The notes: generated by a model from the letters alone, not told the origin. A stretch of DNA of 35,521 nucleotides from an uncultured Bacilli bacterium (GCA_947589535.1 CANQAS010000007.1:1-35521); one strand, 5' to 3'. Counted from the first letter of the stretch, positions 17,894 through 25,834 are shown. Numbers and translations are program-made.

Positions 17894-17910
17894 CAATTTA
17901 TCGTAAATTG
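17894..17910. promoter_or_regulatory. Palindrome in the ezrA promoter spacer
   Basis: CAATTTA and TAAATTG form perfect 7-base arms around CGA, directly abutting the extended -10 box. A protein bound here would overlap the RNA polymerase site, so an operator is possible. No regulator is known from the sequence. Confidence 0.35.
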
Positions 17911-17929
17911 CACTTAAAAATCATAAAAA

Positions 17930-17958
17930 TAAAAGAATGAATAAAATAACTTCATTCG
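17930..17958. terminator. Hairpin between the ezrA and rpsD promoters
   Basis: GAATGAA and TTCATTC form a 7-bp stem with a 9-base loop; T-rich DNA follows on the minus strand (TTTTATTTTT). It could stop antisense transcripts from the rpsD region. The remaining bases up to the rpsD promoter hold nothing I recognise. Confidence 0.35.
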
Positions 17959-18045
17959 CCTTATTTTTATTTAAAATTAATAGTTTAGTTAATGATAGCT
18001 GTTTTATAATAAAAAATATAATTATCAGGTATTTAAGCCATTTTC

Positions 18046-18074
18046 TTGACTTATTGCATATAATTAGTTATAAT
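18046..18074 (+). promoter_or_regulatory. Strong vegetative promoter of rpsD
   Basis: TTGACT (18046-18051) and TATAAT (18069-18074) are 17 bases apart. Transcription would start near 18081, leaving a leader of about 165 bases. Confidence 0.8.
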
Positions 18075-18080
18075 TACTAG

Positions 18081-18230
18081 CGTGTAAACTTTAAAGCAGC
18101 ACTTTTTTGAATTTAATAACGTGTTTGTTTGCATTTGTTATATTAGTAATCTTTATTAGCTGCAAAGACGAACATATTAAAACAAACTCCCTATTAAATG
18201 GCAATAAGTCCTTTAGTTTACAAAAACAAA
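18081..18230 (+). promoter_or_regulatory. Structured S4 (rpsD) leader RNA
   Basis: The rpsD leader can form three nested or crossing helices: GTAAACT (18084-18090) with AGTTTAC (18216-18222), GCAGC (18096-18100) with GCTGC (18159-18163), and GTTTGTTT (18123-18130) with AAACAAAC (18181-18188). The last pairing crosses the second, suggesting a pseudoknot. Firmicutes rpsD genes are known to be autoregulated by S4 binding to a pseudoknotted leader, and this element has the right place and size. Confidence 0.55.
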
Positions 18231-18245
18231 AAGGAGGAATGAATT

Positions 18246-18851
18246 ATGTCAAGATATACAGGTCCAATGTATAAAAAAAGTCGTCACTTAGGCTTCTCAT
18301 TACTTGAAACTGGAAAAGAACTTGTTAAAAGACCATATGGTCCAGGACAACACGGAAATGATAAAAGACGTGGTAAAGCTTCTGAATACAAGCTTCAATT
18401 AATGGAAAAACAAAAAGTTAGATTAATGTATGGTGTTAATGAAAAACAATTTAGATTAACATTTGAAAAAGCAGCTAAAATGAAAGGTATTCAAGGTGAA
18501 AACTTTCTAAAATTGTTAGAAAGTAGATTAGATAATGTTGTTTACCGTATGGGAATTGCTTCTACTAGAAGAGCTGCTAGACAAGTAGTTAACCATGGTC
18601 ATATTACTGTTAATGGTACTAAAGTTGACATTCCATCATACCAAGTTAAACCTGGTGATGTAATTGCAGTTAAAGAATCTTCAAAAGATCATAAGGCTAT
18701 TTTAGAATCTTTAGAAAAAGTTACTAAAACAGTTGAATACGTTGAATTTGATAAAAAGAAATTATCTGGTACTTACGTACGTATGCCTGAAAGAAGCGAA
18801 TTATCAGCTGATATTAAAGAATCAATGATTGTTGAATTCTACAATAAATAA
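18246..18851 (+). CDS. rpsD: 30S ribosomal protein S4
   Basis: S4 nucleates assembly of the 30S subunit and represses its own translation in Bacillus. The 201-residue sequence is typical: an N-terminal domain beginning [20 protein letters not shown] with [10 protein letters not shown], then an S4 RNA-binding domain ([35 protein letters not shown]), and the C-terminal ending [15 protein letters not shown] precedes the ATG. It is a single-gene unit on the plus strand amid minus-strand genes, with its own promoter, leader and a strong terminator. Confidence 0.97.
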   Translation: MSRYTGPMYKKSRHLGFSLLETGKELVKRPYGPGQHGNDKRRGKASEYKLQLMEKQKVRLMYGVNEKQFRLTFEKAAKMKGIQGENFLKLLESRLDNVVYRMGIASTRRAARQVVNHGHITVNGTKVDIPSYQVKPGDVIAVKESSKDHKAILESLEKVTKTVEYVEFDKKKLSGTYVRMPERSELSADIKESMIVEFYNK

Positions 18852-18878
18852 GACCTTAAGGTCTTATTTTTATTTTTT
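18846..18878 (+). terminator. Terminator of rpsD
   Basis: AAATAAGACC and GGTCTTATTT form a perfect 10-bp stem around TTAA, followed by TTTATTTTTT. Confidence 0.85.
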
Positions 18879-18879
18879 C

Positions 18880-18908
18880 AAAAAAATCAAGAGTATTTCT
18901 CTTGATCT
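18880..18908 (-). terminator. Terminator of the glyS operon
   Basis: ATCAAGAG and CTCTTGAT form an 8-bp stem with a 5-base loop, followed on the minus strand by a run of seven T. It ends transcription coming from glyS and the TPR-like gene and faces the rpsD terminator. Confidence 0.8.
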
Positions 18909-18915
18909 TTTTTAA

Positions 18916-20292
18916 TTATCTTCTAAGTTTATTAATTAAATTATTATATTTAAGTAACGATATTAATGATACAAAGCCTATAAATATAAGTATAAATATA
19001 ATTGGCATTTGTATAATACCATATGTAAATGAAACAGTATCAACTAAAGCAGAATAAACAAGGTCATATACTAACGTTGTATTAAATATTGTTAATATTA
19101 AACTATCATTAAGCGTATCAGTATAAGATGAATGTTTTCCAGTATTAATATTATATATCAAAGTACTAATAACACCTGTTATAATGGCTATGTTAAAACT
19201 TGTCTTATTAATTAAGGAAAAATTATTTAAAATAATTATAAGACTAAGAATACTAATAATTAATAAAACAAGCATTAATATACAATGATGTGGCTTTATT
19301 TGCTTAATTACTAATATTTCATTTTGATTACTCTTCTTATTTTCTTTTTTATTATTAATAAGTTCATTTAACGTTGAAGTACCCTCTTTTTCTTTATCCA
19401 ACGTTTTTAATACTTCATCAGATTTTAAATTTGTATTTTTACTAACTAAATATGTGAAAGCAGCTATATTATTAGAATTTAAATTACTTATTATATTTTC
19501 AGCTATTTTTTCTTCATTATCAGCTATTATATCAGTAATATTATTGTTAAAATCTTTTGGAATTTTTAAAATATTATCTTTTTTCTTAAGTTTAAAAGAT
19601 TCTATAGACATCTTTTTATTTTCAATTTCTTTTTTTAACTCTTTTATTTTAGTATATGATTTTATAACATTTTTCTTAAATATTATTTTTTCAGATAATA
19701 ATTTTTCTTTTTTTAAGAAATTCATACTGATAAAAGAATATATAACTATAAGACCATAAATACCAAAAGGAATTGTTATTAATAAAAGATAATTTTTAAA
19801 TATTAAATTATATATTAAACAAAATAGAAGAAATACTCCTTTAATAAAATCGTAGGTGTTTGTTATTCTTTTACCACTTAAGTTATACTTTTTAGATGAT
19901 GCTATACTACTATTTATACTCGTAATTATATTGTTATATATCTTTATAAGAAGTTCATTTGAAACTATATCTTTTTTTAGCTTCTTTAAGTTTTCAACTT
20001 CATAGCAATCATCTAAATAACGTTCGAAATTATTTTTTAGTTTATCTTTTTCAGATTTATTTGATAAAGCATATGCTTTATCAAATATCTCTTTTAGTTT
20101 CTTTATATCACTATCAGATAAATATTTCTTATAATAATTAGTTTTAGATTCGATTATCCCAATATATCCAAGTTTATTTTTTGGATAGCTCTTGACCATT
20201 TCAGTATATATATCAAGTGCCGAGAGATAATCTTCCTCCTCCAATTTTAATTTAGCTTCTTCATTTAAAAACTTTAAAGTTCTTTTTTTCAT
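18916..20292 (-). CDS. TPR-like multi-pass membrane protein of unknown function
   Basis: The first 50 residues look like a TPR-type helix pair (NEEAKLKLEEEDYLSALDIY, MVKSYPKNKLGYIGIIESK). A hydrophobic hairpin follows at about 150-190 (GVFLLFCLIYNLIF), then a Lys-rich helical cytoplasmic part. Four or more membrane spans occupy residues 335-450, and the chain ends LINKLRR. I do not recognise a family; a role in envelope or division is not shown. It starts 11 bases after the glyS stop, so it shares the T-box-controlled transcript and would rise when glycine is short, unless an unseen promoter exists. ORF length and composition look intact. Confidence 0.65.
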   Translation of the reverse strand: MKKRTLKFLNEEAKLKLEEEDYLSALDIYTEMVKSYPKNKLGYIGIIESKTNYYKKYLSDSDIKKLKEIFDKAYALSNKSEKDKLKNNFERYLDDCYEVENLKKLKKDIVSNELLIKIYNNIITSINSSIASSKKYNLSGKRITNTYDFIKGVFLLFCLIYNLIFKNYLLLITIPFGIYGLIVIYSFISMNFLKKEKLLSEKIIFKKNVIKSYTKIKELKKEIENKKMSIESFKLKKKDNILKIPKDFNNNITDIIADNEEKIAENIISNLNSNNIAAFTYLVSKNTNLKSDEVLKTLDKEKEGTSTLNELINNKKENKKSNQNEILVIKQIKPHHCILMLVLLIISILSLIIILNNFSLINKTSFNIAIITGVISTLIYNINTGKHSSYTDTLNDSLILTIFNTTLVYDLVYSALVDTVSFTYGIIQMPIIFILIFIGFVSLISLLKYNNLINKLRR

Positions 20293-20303
20293 ACTTCTCT
20301 TCC

Positions 20304-21671
20304 TTAAAATTCTATTTCTTTTTTAACATATGCAATAACTTCTGATACTGGTAATGTAATTTGTTCCATTGTATCTCTATTTCTTATTGTAACAGTTCCG
20401 TTATTTATTGTTTCATCATCTATTGTTACACAAAAAGGTGTTCCAATAACGTCTTGTCTTCTATATCTTTTACCTATTGAACCTGTTTCATCATAGGTAG
20501 TCATAAAGTTTTTAGCAAATAATTTGTATAATTCTTCTGCTTTTTGTTTATGATACTTCTTAACTAATGGAAGTACTGCAACTTTGTAAGGTGCTATTGC
20601 TGGGTGAAAATGCATAACTTCTCTAGTATCATTTTCTAATTTTTCTTCCTCGTATGCCTCACATAAAAGTGCAAGTGTTAGTCTATCTGCACCTATCGAA
20701 TATTCAATTACATTTGGAATGAATTTTTCATTAGTTTCAGGGTCTTGATACTCTAATTTTTTACCAGAAAATTCACTATGTCTTGATAAATCCCAAGTGC
20801 CTCTGTGATGAATACCATTTAACTCTTCCCATCCAATTGGAAATTTATATTGAATATCACATGCTGCTTTAGCATAATGAGCTAATTTGTCATGGTCATG
20901 AAATCTTAACTTATTTTTATCTAAACCTAAATCTATTATAAATTCAAGTGCTTTTTTCTTATAATCATCAAAGAAAGTCATACCATCTTTTTCGTGACAG
21001 AATTTTTGCAATTCCATCTGCTCAAATTCTATTGTTCTAAATAAGAAATTACCTGGTGTTATTTCATTTCTAAATGACTTACCTATTTGTGCAATTGCAA
21101 AAGGTACTTTTGCACGAGATGTTCTAAGTACGTTTGCATAGTTTACGTACTCTCCTTGACAAGTTTCTGGTCTTAAGTAAACCGCATCTTTATTACCTTC
21201 TACAGTACCACGAGATGTTTCAAACATTAATTTAAATTGCTTTATTTCTGACCATTCAAAACCTCCGCAGTTAGGACATACAATATGATTATCACTAATG
21301 TATTTTTCCATTTCCTCATTTGAAAAAGCTTCTGCTGCAACTTCTCCATTAGAATATTCTTCAATTAAGTTATCTGCCCTAAATCTTTGTTTACATTTTT
21401 TACAATCCATTTTAGGATCACTAAAAGATTGAACGTGACCTGAAGCTTCCCAAACTCTTGGATTCATAAGGATTGCGGCATCAACACCATAAGTATTCAT
21501 ATCTTCTTGAACGAATCTCTTCCACCAAGCTTTTTTAATATTATTTTTAAGTTCAACACCTACTGGGCCAAAGTCCCACGTATTTGCAAATCCATCATAT
21601 ATTTCACTTCCTGGAAATACAAATCCATATTGTTTGCATAAATTAACTATTTTTTCCATACTATTATTCAT
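20304..21671 (-). CDS. glyS: Glycyl-tRNA synthetase, alpha2 type
   Basis: This class II enzyme charges tRNA-Gly with glycine. The 455 residues match the homodimeric GlyRS of staphylococci and mycoplasmas, not the alpha2-beta2 enzyme. Visible are EIYDGFANTWDFGPVGVELK, an insert with paired cysteines (CKKC and CPNC) that suggests a metal site, motif 2 around FRNEITPGNFLFRTIEFEQM, motif 3 in SIGADRLTLALL, and a C-terminal anticodon-binding domain from HPAIAPYKVAVLPLVKK. The start at 21669-21671 follows TTAAGGAGG; the open frame further upstream is the T-box terminator region. Expression should be induced by uncharged tRNA-Gly through the leader. Confidence 0.96.
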   Translation of the reverse strand: MNNSMEKIVNLCKQYGFVFPGSEIYDGFANTWDFGPVGVELKNNIKKAWWKRFVQEDMNTYGVDAAILMNPRVWEASGHVQSFSDPKMDCKKCKQRFRADNLIEEYSNGEVAAEAFSNEEMEKYISDNHIVCPNCGGFEWSEIKQFKLMFETSRGTVEGNKDAVYLRPETCQGEYVNYANVLRTSRAKVPFAIAQIGKSFRNEITPGNFLFRTIEFEQMELQKFCHEKDGMTFFDDYKKKALEFIIDLGLDKNKLRFHDHDKLAHYAKAACDIQYKFPIGWEELNGIHHRGTWDLSRHSEFSGKKLEYQDPETNEKFIPNVIEYSIGADRLTLALLCEAYEEEKLENDTREVMHFHPAIAPYKVAVLPLVKKYHKQKAEELYKLFAKNFMTTYDETGSIGKRYRRQDVIGTPFCVTIDDETINNGTVTIRNRDTMEQITLPVSEVIAYVKKEIEF

Positions 21672-21687
21672 TTTATTCCTCCTTAAT

Positions 21688-21752
21688 AAAAAACTCCTAG
21701 AAAAATATAGGGGTGATACTAAGTACCACGGTTCCACCCTATTTATTCCTAG
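21688..21752 (-). terminator. T-box terminator of glyS
   Basis: On the minus strand a long imperfect stem starts at CTAGGAATAAATAGGGTG and closes with CACCCC, TAT and TTTCTAG, followed by GAG and six T. Part of its 5' arm is the T-box sequence, so pairing with tRNA and terminator formation exclude one another. Confidence 0.75.
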
Positions 21753-21812
21753 AAGAATCGCTTCGTTTTATACTGCTGATGGGTTTCCAAGCCCGTCATC
21801 ACACCTTTATAT
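21694..21812 (-). promoter_or_regulatory. Glycine T-box riboswitch with a very short Stem I
   Basis: The leader holds the T-box sequence AGGGTGGAACCGTG (21727-21740). Its UGGA can pair with the UCCA end of tRNA-Gly, which has U at the discriminator position. A small hairpin GAAGcgattCTTC (21752-21764) takes the place of Stem III. Only about 25 bases form Stem I: TGAT, a bulge, GGG, loop CUUGGAAA, CCC, ATCA (21777-21801). The loop contains GGA, a glycine codon, followed by A as in specifier loops. A promoter with TATAAT at 21819-21824 leaves no room for a longer Stem I. Confidence 0.85.
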
Positions 21813-21818
21813 ATGAGT

Positions 21819-21848
21819 ATTATATCATAAATTATCTAAACTTTTCAA
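21819..21848 (-). promoter_or_regulatory. Promoter of the glyS T-box transcript
   Basis: TTGAAA (21843-21848) and TATAAT (21819-21824) on the minus strand have an 18-base spacer. The -35 box and spacer lie in the last codons of recO. Confidence 0.65.
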
Positions 21849-22556
21849 AAAATTTTTACTTTTTAAATAAAGCCCTGTATACCTATCATAATAATCATCT
21901 AAAAAAGTATTTATTTCTCTTTTAACAGTACTTGATACATCTAACTTTGATATTTTAGATATATCAACGTATTCTAATAATCTTATTAATTTTATTGTCT
22001 TCTCACTTACAATATATTCATTCAAAGAGTGATCTTTACATAAAAAGCCACCTTTATAAGCTGATACTGTAACAACATTTTCCTTACCACAGACAACGCA
22101 CCCATTAAGTTTAGGAGAAACACCTAAGAAAGATAAATATTTAAGTTCCAATATGTTTGTTATAACAGCTGGATCGAAACCATCTTCTATCTTTAAAATC
22201 GCACTTAAATATATATCATATATCCTATTATCATCACTTTGCTTTATAATACCACTAGTTAGCTCAGACAAAAAGTTTAAATACGATACTTTTTTTATGT
22301 CCTTTTTTATATTTCTTAATGGATTTATAACGTCTGCACCTATTAAAATAGATATTTTGTCTTCTTTGTAACTAATATTAAAATTAGCATAGCAAAACCT
22401 TTCCGAAACACTTCTAAGAGGGCTTTTTAGCCTTTTTGCACCTTTAGATAATACTCCTATTAAACCTTTATCCTTTGTTATAATATTAAGTATTTTACTA
22501 GTTTCGCCATAAGGCTTTTCATCAATTATTATTCCTTCAACTTCTATTATCTCCAA
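21825..22556 (-). CDS. recO: DNA repair protein RecO
   Basis: RecO helps load RecA on SSB-coated DNA in the RecFOR pathway. The 243 residues show the N-terminal OB fold (EGIIIDEKPYGETSKILNII, KGLIGVLSKGAKRLKSPL) and the C-terminal helical part with a zinc motif, CVVCGKENV and LCKDHS. The start is a TTG at 22554-22556 that lies inside the end of yqzL (20 bases of overlap), with GGGAAG some 10 bases before it; a shorter start would remove the conserved first strand. The order era-yqzL-recO-glyS is the classic Bacilli arrangement. Confidence 0.92.
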   Translation of the reverse strand: MEIIEVEGIIIDEKPYGETSKILNIITKDKGLIGVLSKGAKRLKSPLRSVSERFCYANFNISYKEDKISILIGADVINPLRNIKKDIKKVSYLNFLSELTSGIIKQSDDNRIYDIYLSAILKIEDGFDPAVITNILELKYLSFLGVSPKLNGCVVCGKENVVTVSAYKGGFLCKDHSLNEYIVSEKTIKLIRLLEYVDISKISKLDVSSTVKREINTFLDDYYDRYTGLYLKSKNFLKSLDNL

Positions 22557-22653
22557 GGGTATCAGTCTTCCCTTCTAACATTTCTTTATATTTTAAATAA
22601 TATTCTAACTTTCCAGTTTGTTTAAACAAGTTCCATATATCTTTTATATTCAT
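22537..22653 (-). CDS. yqzL: YqzL family small protein
   Basis: A 38-residue protein starts MNIKDIWNLFKQTGKLEYYL and continues KYKEMLEGKT. The pattern of an aromatic helix, TG, then a Tyr/Lys/Glu-rich helix matches the tiny YqzL proteins that lie between era and recO in Bacilli, and it sits exactly there. Its function is unknown. AGAAGGTGAT precedes the ATG at 22651-22653. The TGA stop at 22537-22539 lies inside recO, so recO translation is probably coupled to it. Part of the ribosome binding site can pair with an ATCATCACC upstream. Confidence 0.8.
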   Translation of the reverse strand: MNIKDIWNLFKQTGKLEYYLKYKEMLEGKTDTLGDNRS

Positions 22654-22696
22654 ATCAATCACCTTCTAATTATATATTGGTGATGATATTTATTTT

Positions 22697-23584
22697 TTAT
22701 TCATTTAAATCATAAAAACCTAATTCTCTTAAATACTTTTCTTTATTTCTCCAGTTTTTAATAGTTTTAACATATAGTTCTAAAAATATTTTTTTACCAA
22801 TCATATCTTCAATATCACTTCTTGCTTTAGAACCAATTTCTTTAAGCATGGCACCTTGTTTTCCAATTATAATACTTTTTAAAGAATCTCTTTCTACTAT
22901 TATAGTAGCATTAATTATTACTTTATCTTTTTTATCAACGTATTTTTCAACCACACACGTAACAGCGTGTGGAACTTCTTCTTTAGTTAATCTTAAAACT
23001 TTTTCCCTAATTAATTCTGCTATTCTAAATTCAAGCGTGGTATTAGTTAAATCTTCGTCAGGAAAATATTTTACATTATCAGGCAAATATCCTTTTAAAG
23101 CTTTGATAAGTTCACCTATATTTTTTTCTTTTAAAGCTGATAATGGAATTATTTCTTTAAAATCATATAAATCCTTATATTCCATTATTAGTTTTATAAG
23201 AGCCTCATTATTTATCTTATCTACTTTATTTAAAATTAAAAAGGTAGGTTTATTGGCTTCCTTAATCTTTTCTAATACGAAATTATCTCCCTTACCAAAA
23301 GGCATAGTTACATCCATTAAAAATAGTATTATATCAACATCATCTATTGAATAATATGCTTCTTCATTTAGTCTCTGCCCAAGTTTATGCTTAGGTTTAT
23401 GAATCCCCGGAGTATCTACAAATACTATTTGAGTATCTTCGTCATTATATATTCCTTGAATCATATTTCTTGTCGTTTGAGCTTTATTAGATGTAATAGC
23501 TATCTTATGTCCAACAAGCGAATTTATTAATGTTGATTTACCTACGTTTGGTCTTCCTACTAAACTTACAAATCCTGACTTCAT
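22697..23584 (-). CDS. era: GTPase Era
   Basis: Era binds the 3' end of 16S rRNA and couples 30S maturation to the cell cycle. The 295 residues contain the G1 loop GRPNVGKST (10-18), the switch region KAQTTRN, G3 DTPGIHKPKH (57-66), G4 NKVD (119-122), and a C-terminal KH domain with IIGKQGAMLKEIG. Length is normal. TTGAGGAGA precedes the ATG. It heads the era-yqzL-recO operon, with its own extended -10 promoter behind the pyrH terminator. Confidence 0.96.
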   Translation of the reverse strand: MKSGFVSLVGRPNVGKSTLINSLVGHKIAITSNKAQTTRNMIQGIYNDEDTQIVFVDTPGIHKPKHKLGQRLNEEAYYSIDDVDIILFLMDVTMPFGKGDNFVLEKIKEANKPTFLILNKVDKINNEALIKLIMEYKDLYDFKEIIPLSALKEKNIGELIKALKGYLPDNVKYFPDEDLTNTTLEFRIAELIREKVLRLTKEEVPHAVTCVVEKYVDKKDKVIINATIIVERDSLKSIIIGKQGAMLKEIGSKARSDIEDMIGKKIFLELYVKTIKNWRNKEKYLRELGFYDLNE

Positions 23585-23606
23585 AATAATCTCCTCAACT
23601 TAAGTA

Positions 23607-23615
23607 ATTATATCA
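23607..23615 (-). promoter_or_regulatory. Extended -10 promoter of era
   Basis: The minus strand reads TGATATAAT about 25 bases before the era ATG; the expected -35 position (ATAAAA) is poor. Confidence 0.5.
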
Positions 23616-23646
23616 TAAAAAAGGACTATTTTATGATAGTTCCTTT
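23615..23646 (-). terminator. Terminator of pyrH
   Basis: AAAGG and ACTA pair with TAGT and CCTTT (one bulged A, 8-base loop), followed by T on the minus strand. The hairpin includes the pyrH stop codon. Confidence 0.6.
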
Positions 23647-24330
23647 ATTTTTTCCCTCTAATACTTGTTTTAAATCATTTTCACTGTTTATATTTACTAC
23701 GATTATTGGAATGTTATTATCCATACACATCGTAGTAGATGTTGAATCCATTACTTTTAATTTTTGATTTAATACATCTAAATATGATATTTCATCATAT
23801 TTTTTAGCATCATTATACTTATTAGGATCTTTATCATATACGCCATCCACGTTAGTTGCTTTTATAAGTGCATCAGCATGTATTTCAGCCGCTCTTAAGG
23901 CAGCTGCTGTATCAGTTGAGAAAAATGGCGATCCTGTTCCACAACCAAATATTACTATTCTATCTTTATCTAAATGTTTATAAGTTCTACCTTTTATATA
24001 AAATTCAGCAATTTGTCTCATTTCAATAGCGGTTAACACCCTTGATTCTACTCCTAATTGTCTAAATGTATCATTAATTGTAAGTGCATTCATACTAGTT
24101 GCAAGCATACCTATGTAATCTGCGGTAACACGGTCAAATTCCTCGTTTTGTCTTCCTCTCCAAAAGTTACCTCCACCTACTACTATTCCTATTTGAATAC
24201 CCATATCATGGACTTCTTTAATTTTTTTGCAAATGTCTAAAACAGTGTCATAACATACACCTGTTTTTTTAGAACCAGCAAGTGCTTCTCCACTTAATTT
24301 AATTAATACTCTTTTGTATTTTAATTTCAT
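23626..24330 (-). CDS. pyrH: UMP kinase
   Basis: PyrH phosphorylates UMP to UDP with ATP in pyrimidine nucleotide synthesis. The 234 residues match the bacterial hexameric family: VLIKLSGEALAG at the N-terminus, the nucleotide-binding GIVVGGGNFWRG, VTADYIGMLATSMNAL, and the UMP-binding GTGSPFFSTDTAAALRAAEI. AATAGGAGG precedes the ATG. Its usual partner frr is not next to it; here it follows murE by 33 bases. Confidence 0.96.
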   Translation of the reverse strand: MKLKYKRVLIKLSGEALAGSKKTGVCYDTVLDICKKIKEVHDMGIQIGIVVGGGNFWRGRQNEEFDRVTADYIGMLATSMNALTINDTFRQLGVESRVLTAIEMRQIAEFYIKGRTYKHLDKDRIVIFGCGTGSPFFSTDTAAALRAAEIHADALIKATNVDGVYDKDPNKYNDAKKYDEISYLDVLNQKLKVMDSTSTTMCMDNNIPIIVVNINSENDLKQVLEGKNKGTIIK

Positions 24331-24346
24331 AAAACCTCCTATTTTA

Positions 24347-24382
24347 TATAAAAAGATATGTTTTTAATCATCTATCTTTTCA
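24347..24382 (-). terminator. Weak hairpin between murE and pyrH
   Basis: AAAAGATA and TATCTTTT form an AT-only-rich 8-bp stem with a 14-base loop, followed by T and ATAT on the minus strand. It may act as a partial terminator. Confidence 0.35.
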
Positions 24383-25761
24383 ATTCTAATTACTTTTTTG
24401 CTTTCTAAATACTGCAAAACAGTCTTTTTATCATTGTATGGAATCCTTTTATTATCCTTTACAATCATAACTTCTTCGTGACCTTTACCTAAAATAAGCA
24501 AAATATCACCTGCGTTTAGCATATTTATTCCCATTATAATTGCCTTTTTTCGATCTAGTTCAATCGTATAGTTATTGTTTGCAGCGCCAGGTATCATATC
24601 AGCGACTATCTGATTAGGATCTTCATTATGAACATCATCACACGTAACTATTGTATAATCACATGAACTAGTTACCTTCCTCATCATTATTGGTCTTTTT
24701 GTTCTATCACGATCTCCAGTACATCCAAATACGGTATATATTTTTCCATCACAAACTTCTTTAACCGTTGTAATAACATTTTCAACCGCATCAGGAGTAT
24801 GAGCATAATCAACTATGATACGACTATTTTTGTATTCTATCATATCCATTCTACCAGCAGGAGAAGAAATATGAGTTAAAACTTCTGAAATAGAATAATA
24901 AGTAAAACCTAATTCGTATAAAATAATAATCGTTACTAAAACATTATATATATTATATTTACCAATTAATGGCACTTTAATATTTTGCTTAACATCATCT
25001 GAAACAAATGTAAAACTAGTACCTAATATACTCATTTGATAGTCAGTTGCTCTATAATCGCCACCTGTAAAACCATATGTAATATTAGTATTATATGGAA
25101 GCATAAACATCTCTTTATTTGGATCATCGTAATTAATGATTGCCTTGCCTCCTGGCCTTATCATATTAAATAACATTTGTTTACATTTAGCATAACTTTC
25201 CATAGTACCATGGATGTTTAAATGATCTTGAGTTAAATTTGTAAAAATAGCATATAAAAATGGTACATTTTGTAATCTTTTATGAAGAAGTCCTTCACTT
25301 GAAGCCTCTATTACAGCATATCTATAACCTTCATCATAAGCATTAATTAGCATATCATAAATCTCAGTTACTTCTGGAGTAGTATTAGGCATATCAAACA
25401 CTTTTTTATCAGTAAAGTAACCTACCGTACCTATATAGCAACATTTCTTTTCTAATTTATTTAATGCATCATAAATAAGGTATGCTGCTGTTGATTTACC
25501 ATTAGTACCAGTAATACCAATAATTGTCATTTCATCTAAATATTTATTATAATTTTCTTTTAAATAATTATTTAAATATTCTCTAGAATTAGGGACTATT
25601 TCATATGGTACGTTATACTCTCCTTCTTCGGCGATTATCTTACTTGCACCATTTTCTATTGCTTTTGGTATAAAGTCATGACCATCACCAACAATACCAC
25701 GAAGTGCAACAAATATATCCCCTGGTTTAACTTTTCTTGAGTCTGTTTTTATATTAATCAT
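24364..25761 (-). CDS. murE: UDP-MurNAc-tripeptide synthetase
   Basis: MurE adds the third residue to the peptidoglycan stem peptide. The 465 residues carry the Mur-ligase ATP loop GITGTNGKST (82-91), NTTPEVTEIYDML, TNLTQDHLNIHGT, the carbamylated-Lys region, and the C-terminal domain with VDYAHTPDAVENVI and VFGCTGDRDRTKRPIM. Where diaminopimelate-adding enzymes have DNPR, this protein reads DDVHNEDP (375-382). The Arg that contacts diaminopimelate is missing, so the added amino acid could be Lys, Orn or another residue. GGTGAT precedes the ATG. Confidence 0.93.
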   Translation of the reverse strand: MINIKTDSRKVKPGDIFVALRGIVGDGHDFIPKAIENGASKIIAEEGEYNVPYEIVPNSREYLNNYLKENYNKYLDEMTIIGITGTNGKSTAAYLIYDALNKLEKKCCYIGTVGYFTDKKVFDMPNTTPEVTEIYDMLINAYDEGYRYAVIEASSEGLLHKRLQNVPFLYAIFTNLTQDHLNIHGTMESYAKCKQMLFNMIRPGGKAIINYDDPNKEMFMLPYNTNITYGFTGGDYRATDYQMSILGTSFTFVSDDVKQNIKVPLIGKYNIYNVLVTIIILYELGFTYYSISEVLTHISSPAGRMDMIEYKNSRIIVDYAHTPDAVENVITTVKEVCDGKIYTVFGCTGDRDRTKRPIMMRKVTSSCDYTIVTCDDVHNEDPNQIVADMIPGAANNNYTIELDRKKAIIMGINMLNAGDILLILGKGHEEVMIVKDNKRIPYNDKKTVLQYLESKKVIRIEKIDD

Positions 25762-25791
25762 TTGTAATCACCATTTTTCTAATCTATTAAC

Positions 25792-25820
25792 ATTATATAA
25801 TATATTTGAAAAACCATCAA
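25792..25820 (-). promoter_or_regulatory. Promoter of murE
   Basis: TTGATG (25815-25820) and TATAAT (25792-25797) on the minus strand are 17 bases apart. It overlaps the divergent yigZ promoter, so the two may compete. Confidence 0.6.
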
Positions 25821-25834
25821 TAATCATTTATAAT
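25806..25834 (+). promoter_or_regulatory. Promoter of yigZ
   Basis: TTGAAA (25806-25811) and TATAAT (25829-25834) have a 17-base spacer. The ATG follows 17 bases later behind GGTGAT. Confidence 0.7.

Noticed and set aside
21672-21737. 22-residue N-terminal extension of GlyRS
   Set aside because: These bases form the T-box terminator and its T-tract; the real start follows AAGGAGG at 21671.
22848-23354. Long plus-strand open frame of 168 codons opposite era
   Set aside because: It mirrors the era gene, lacks a ribosome binding site and reads as low-quality hydrophobic sequence; era itself is unambiguous.
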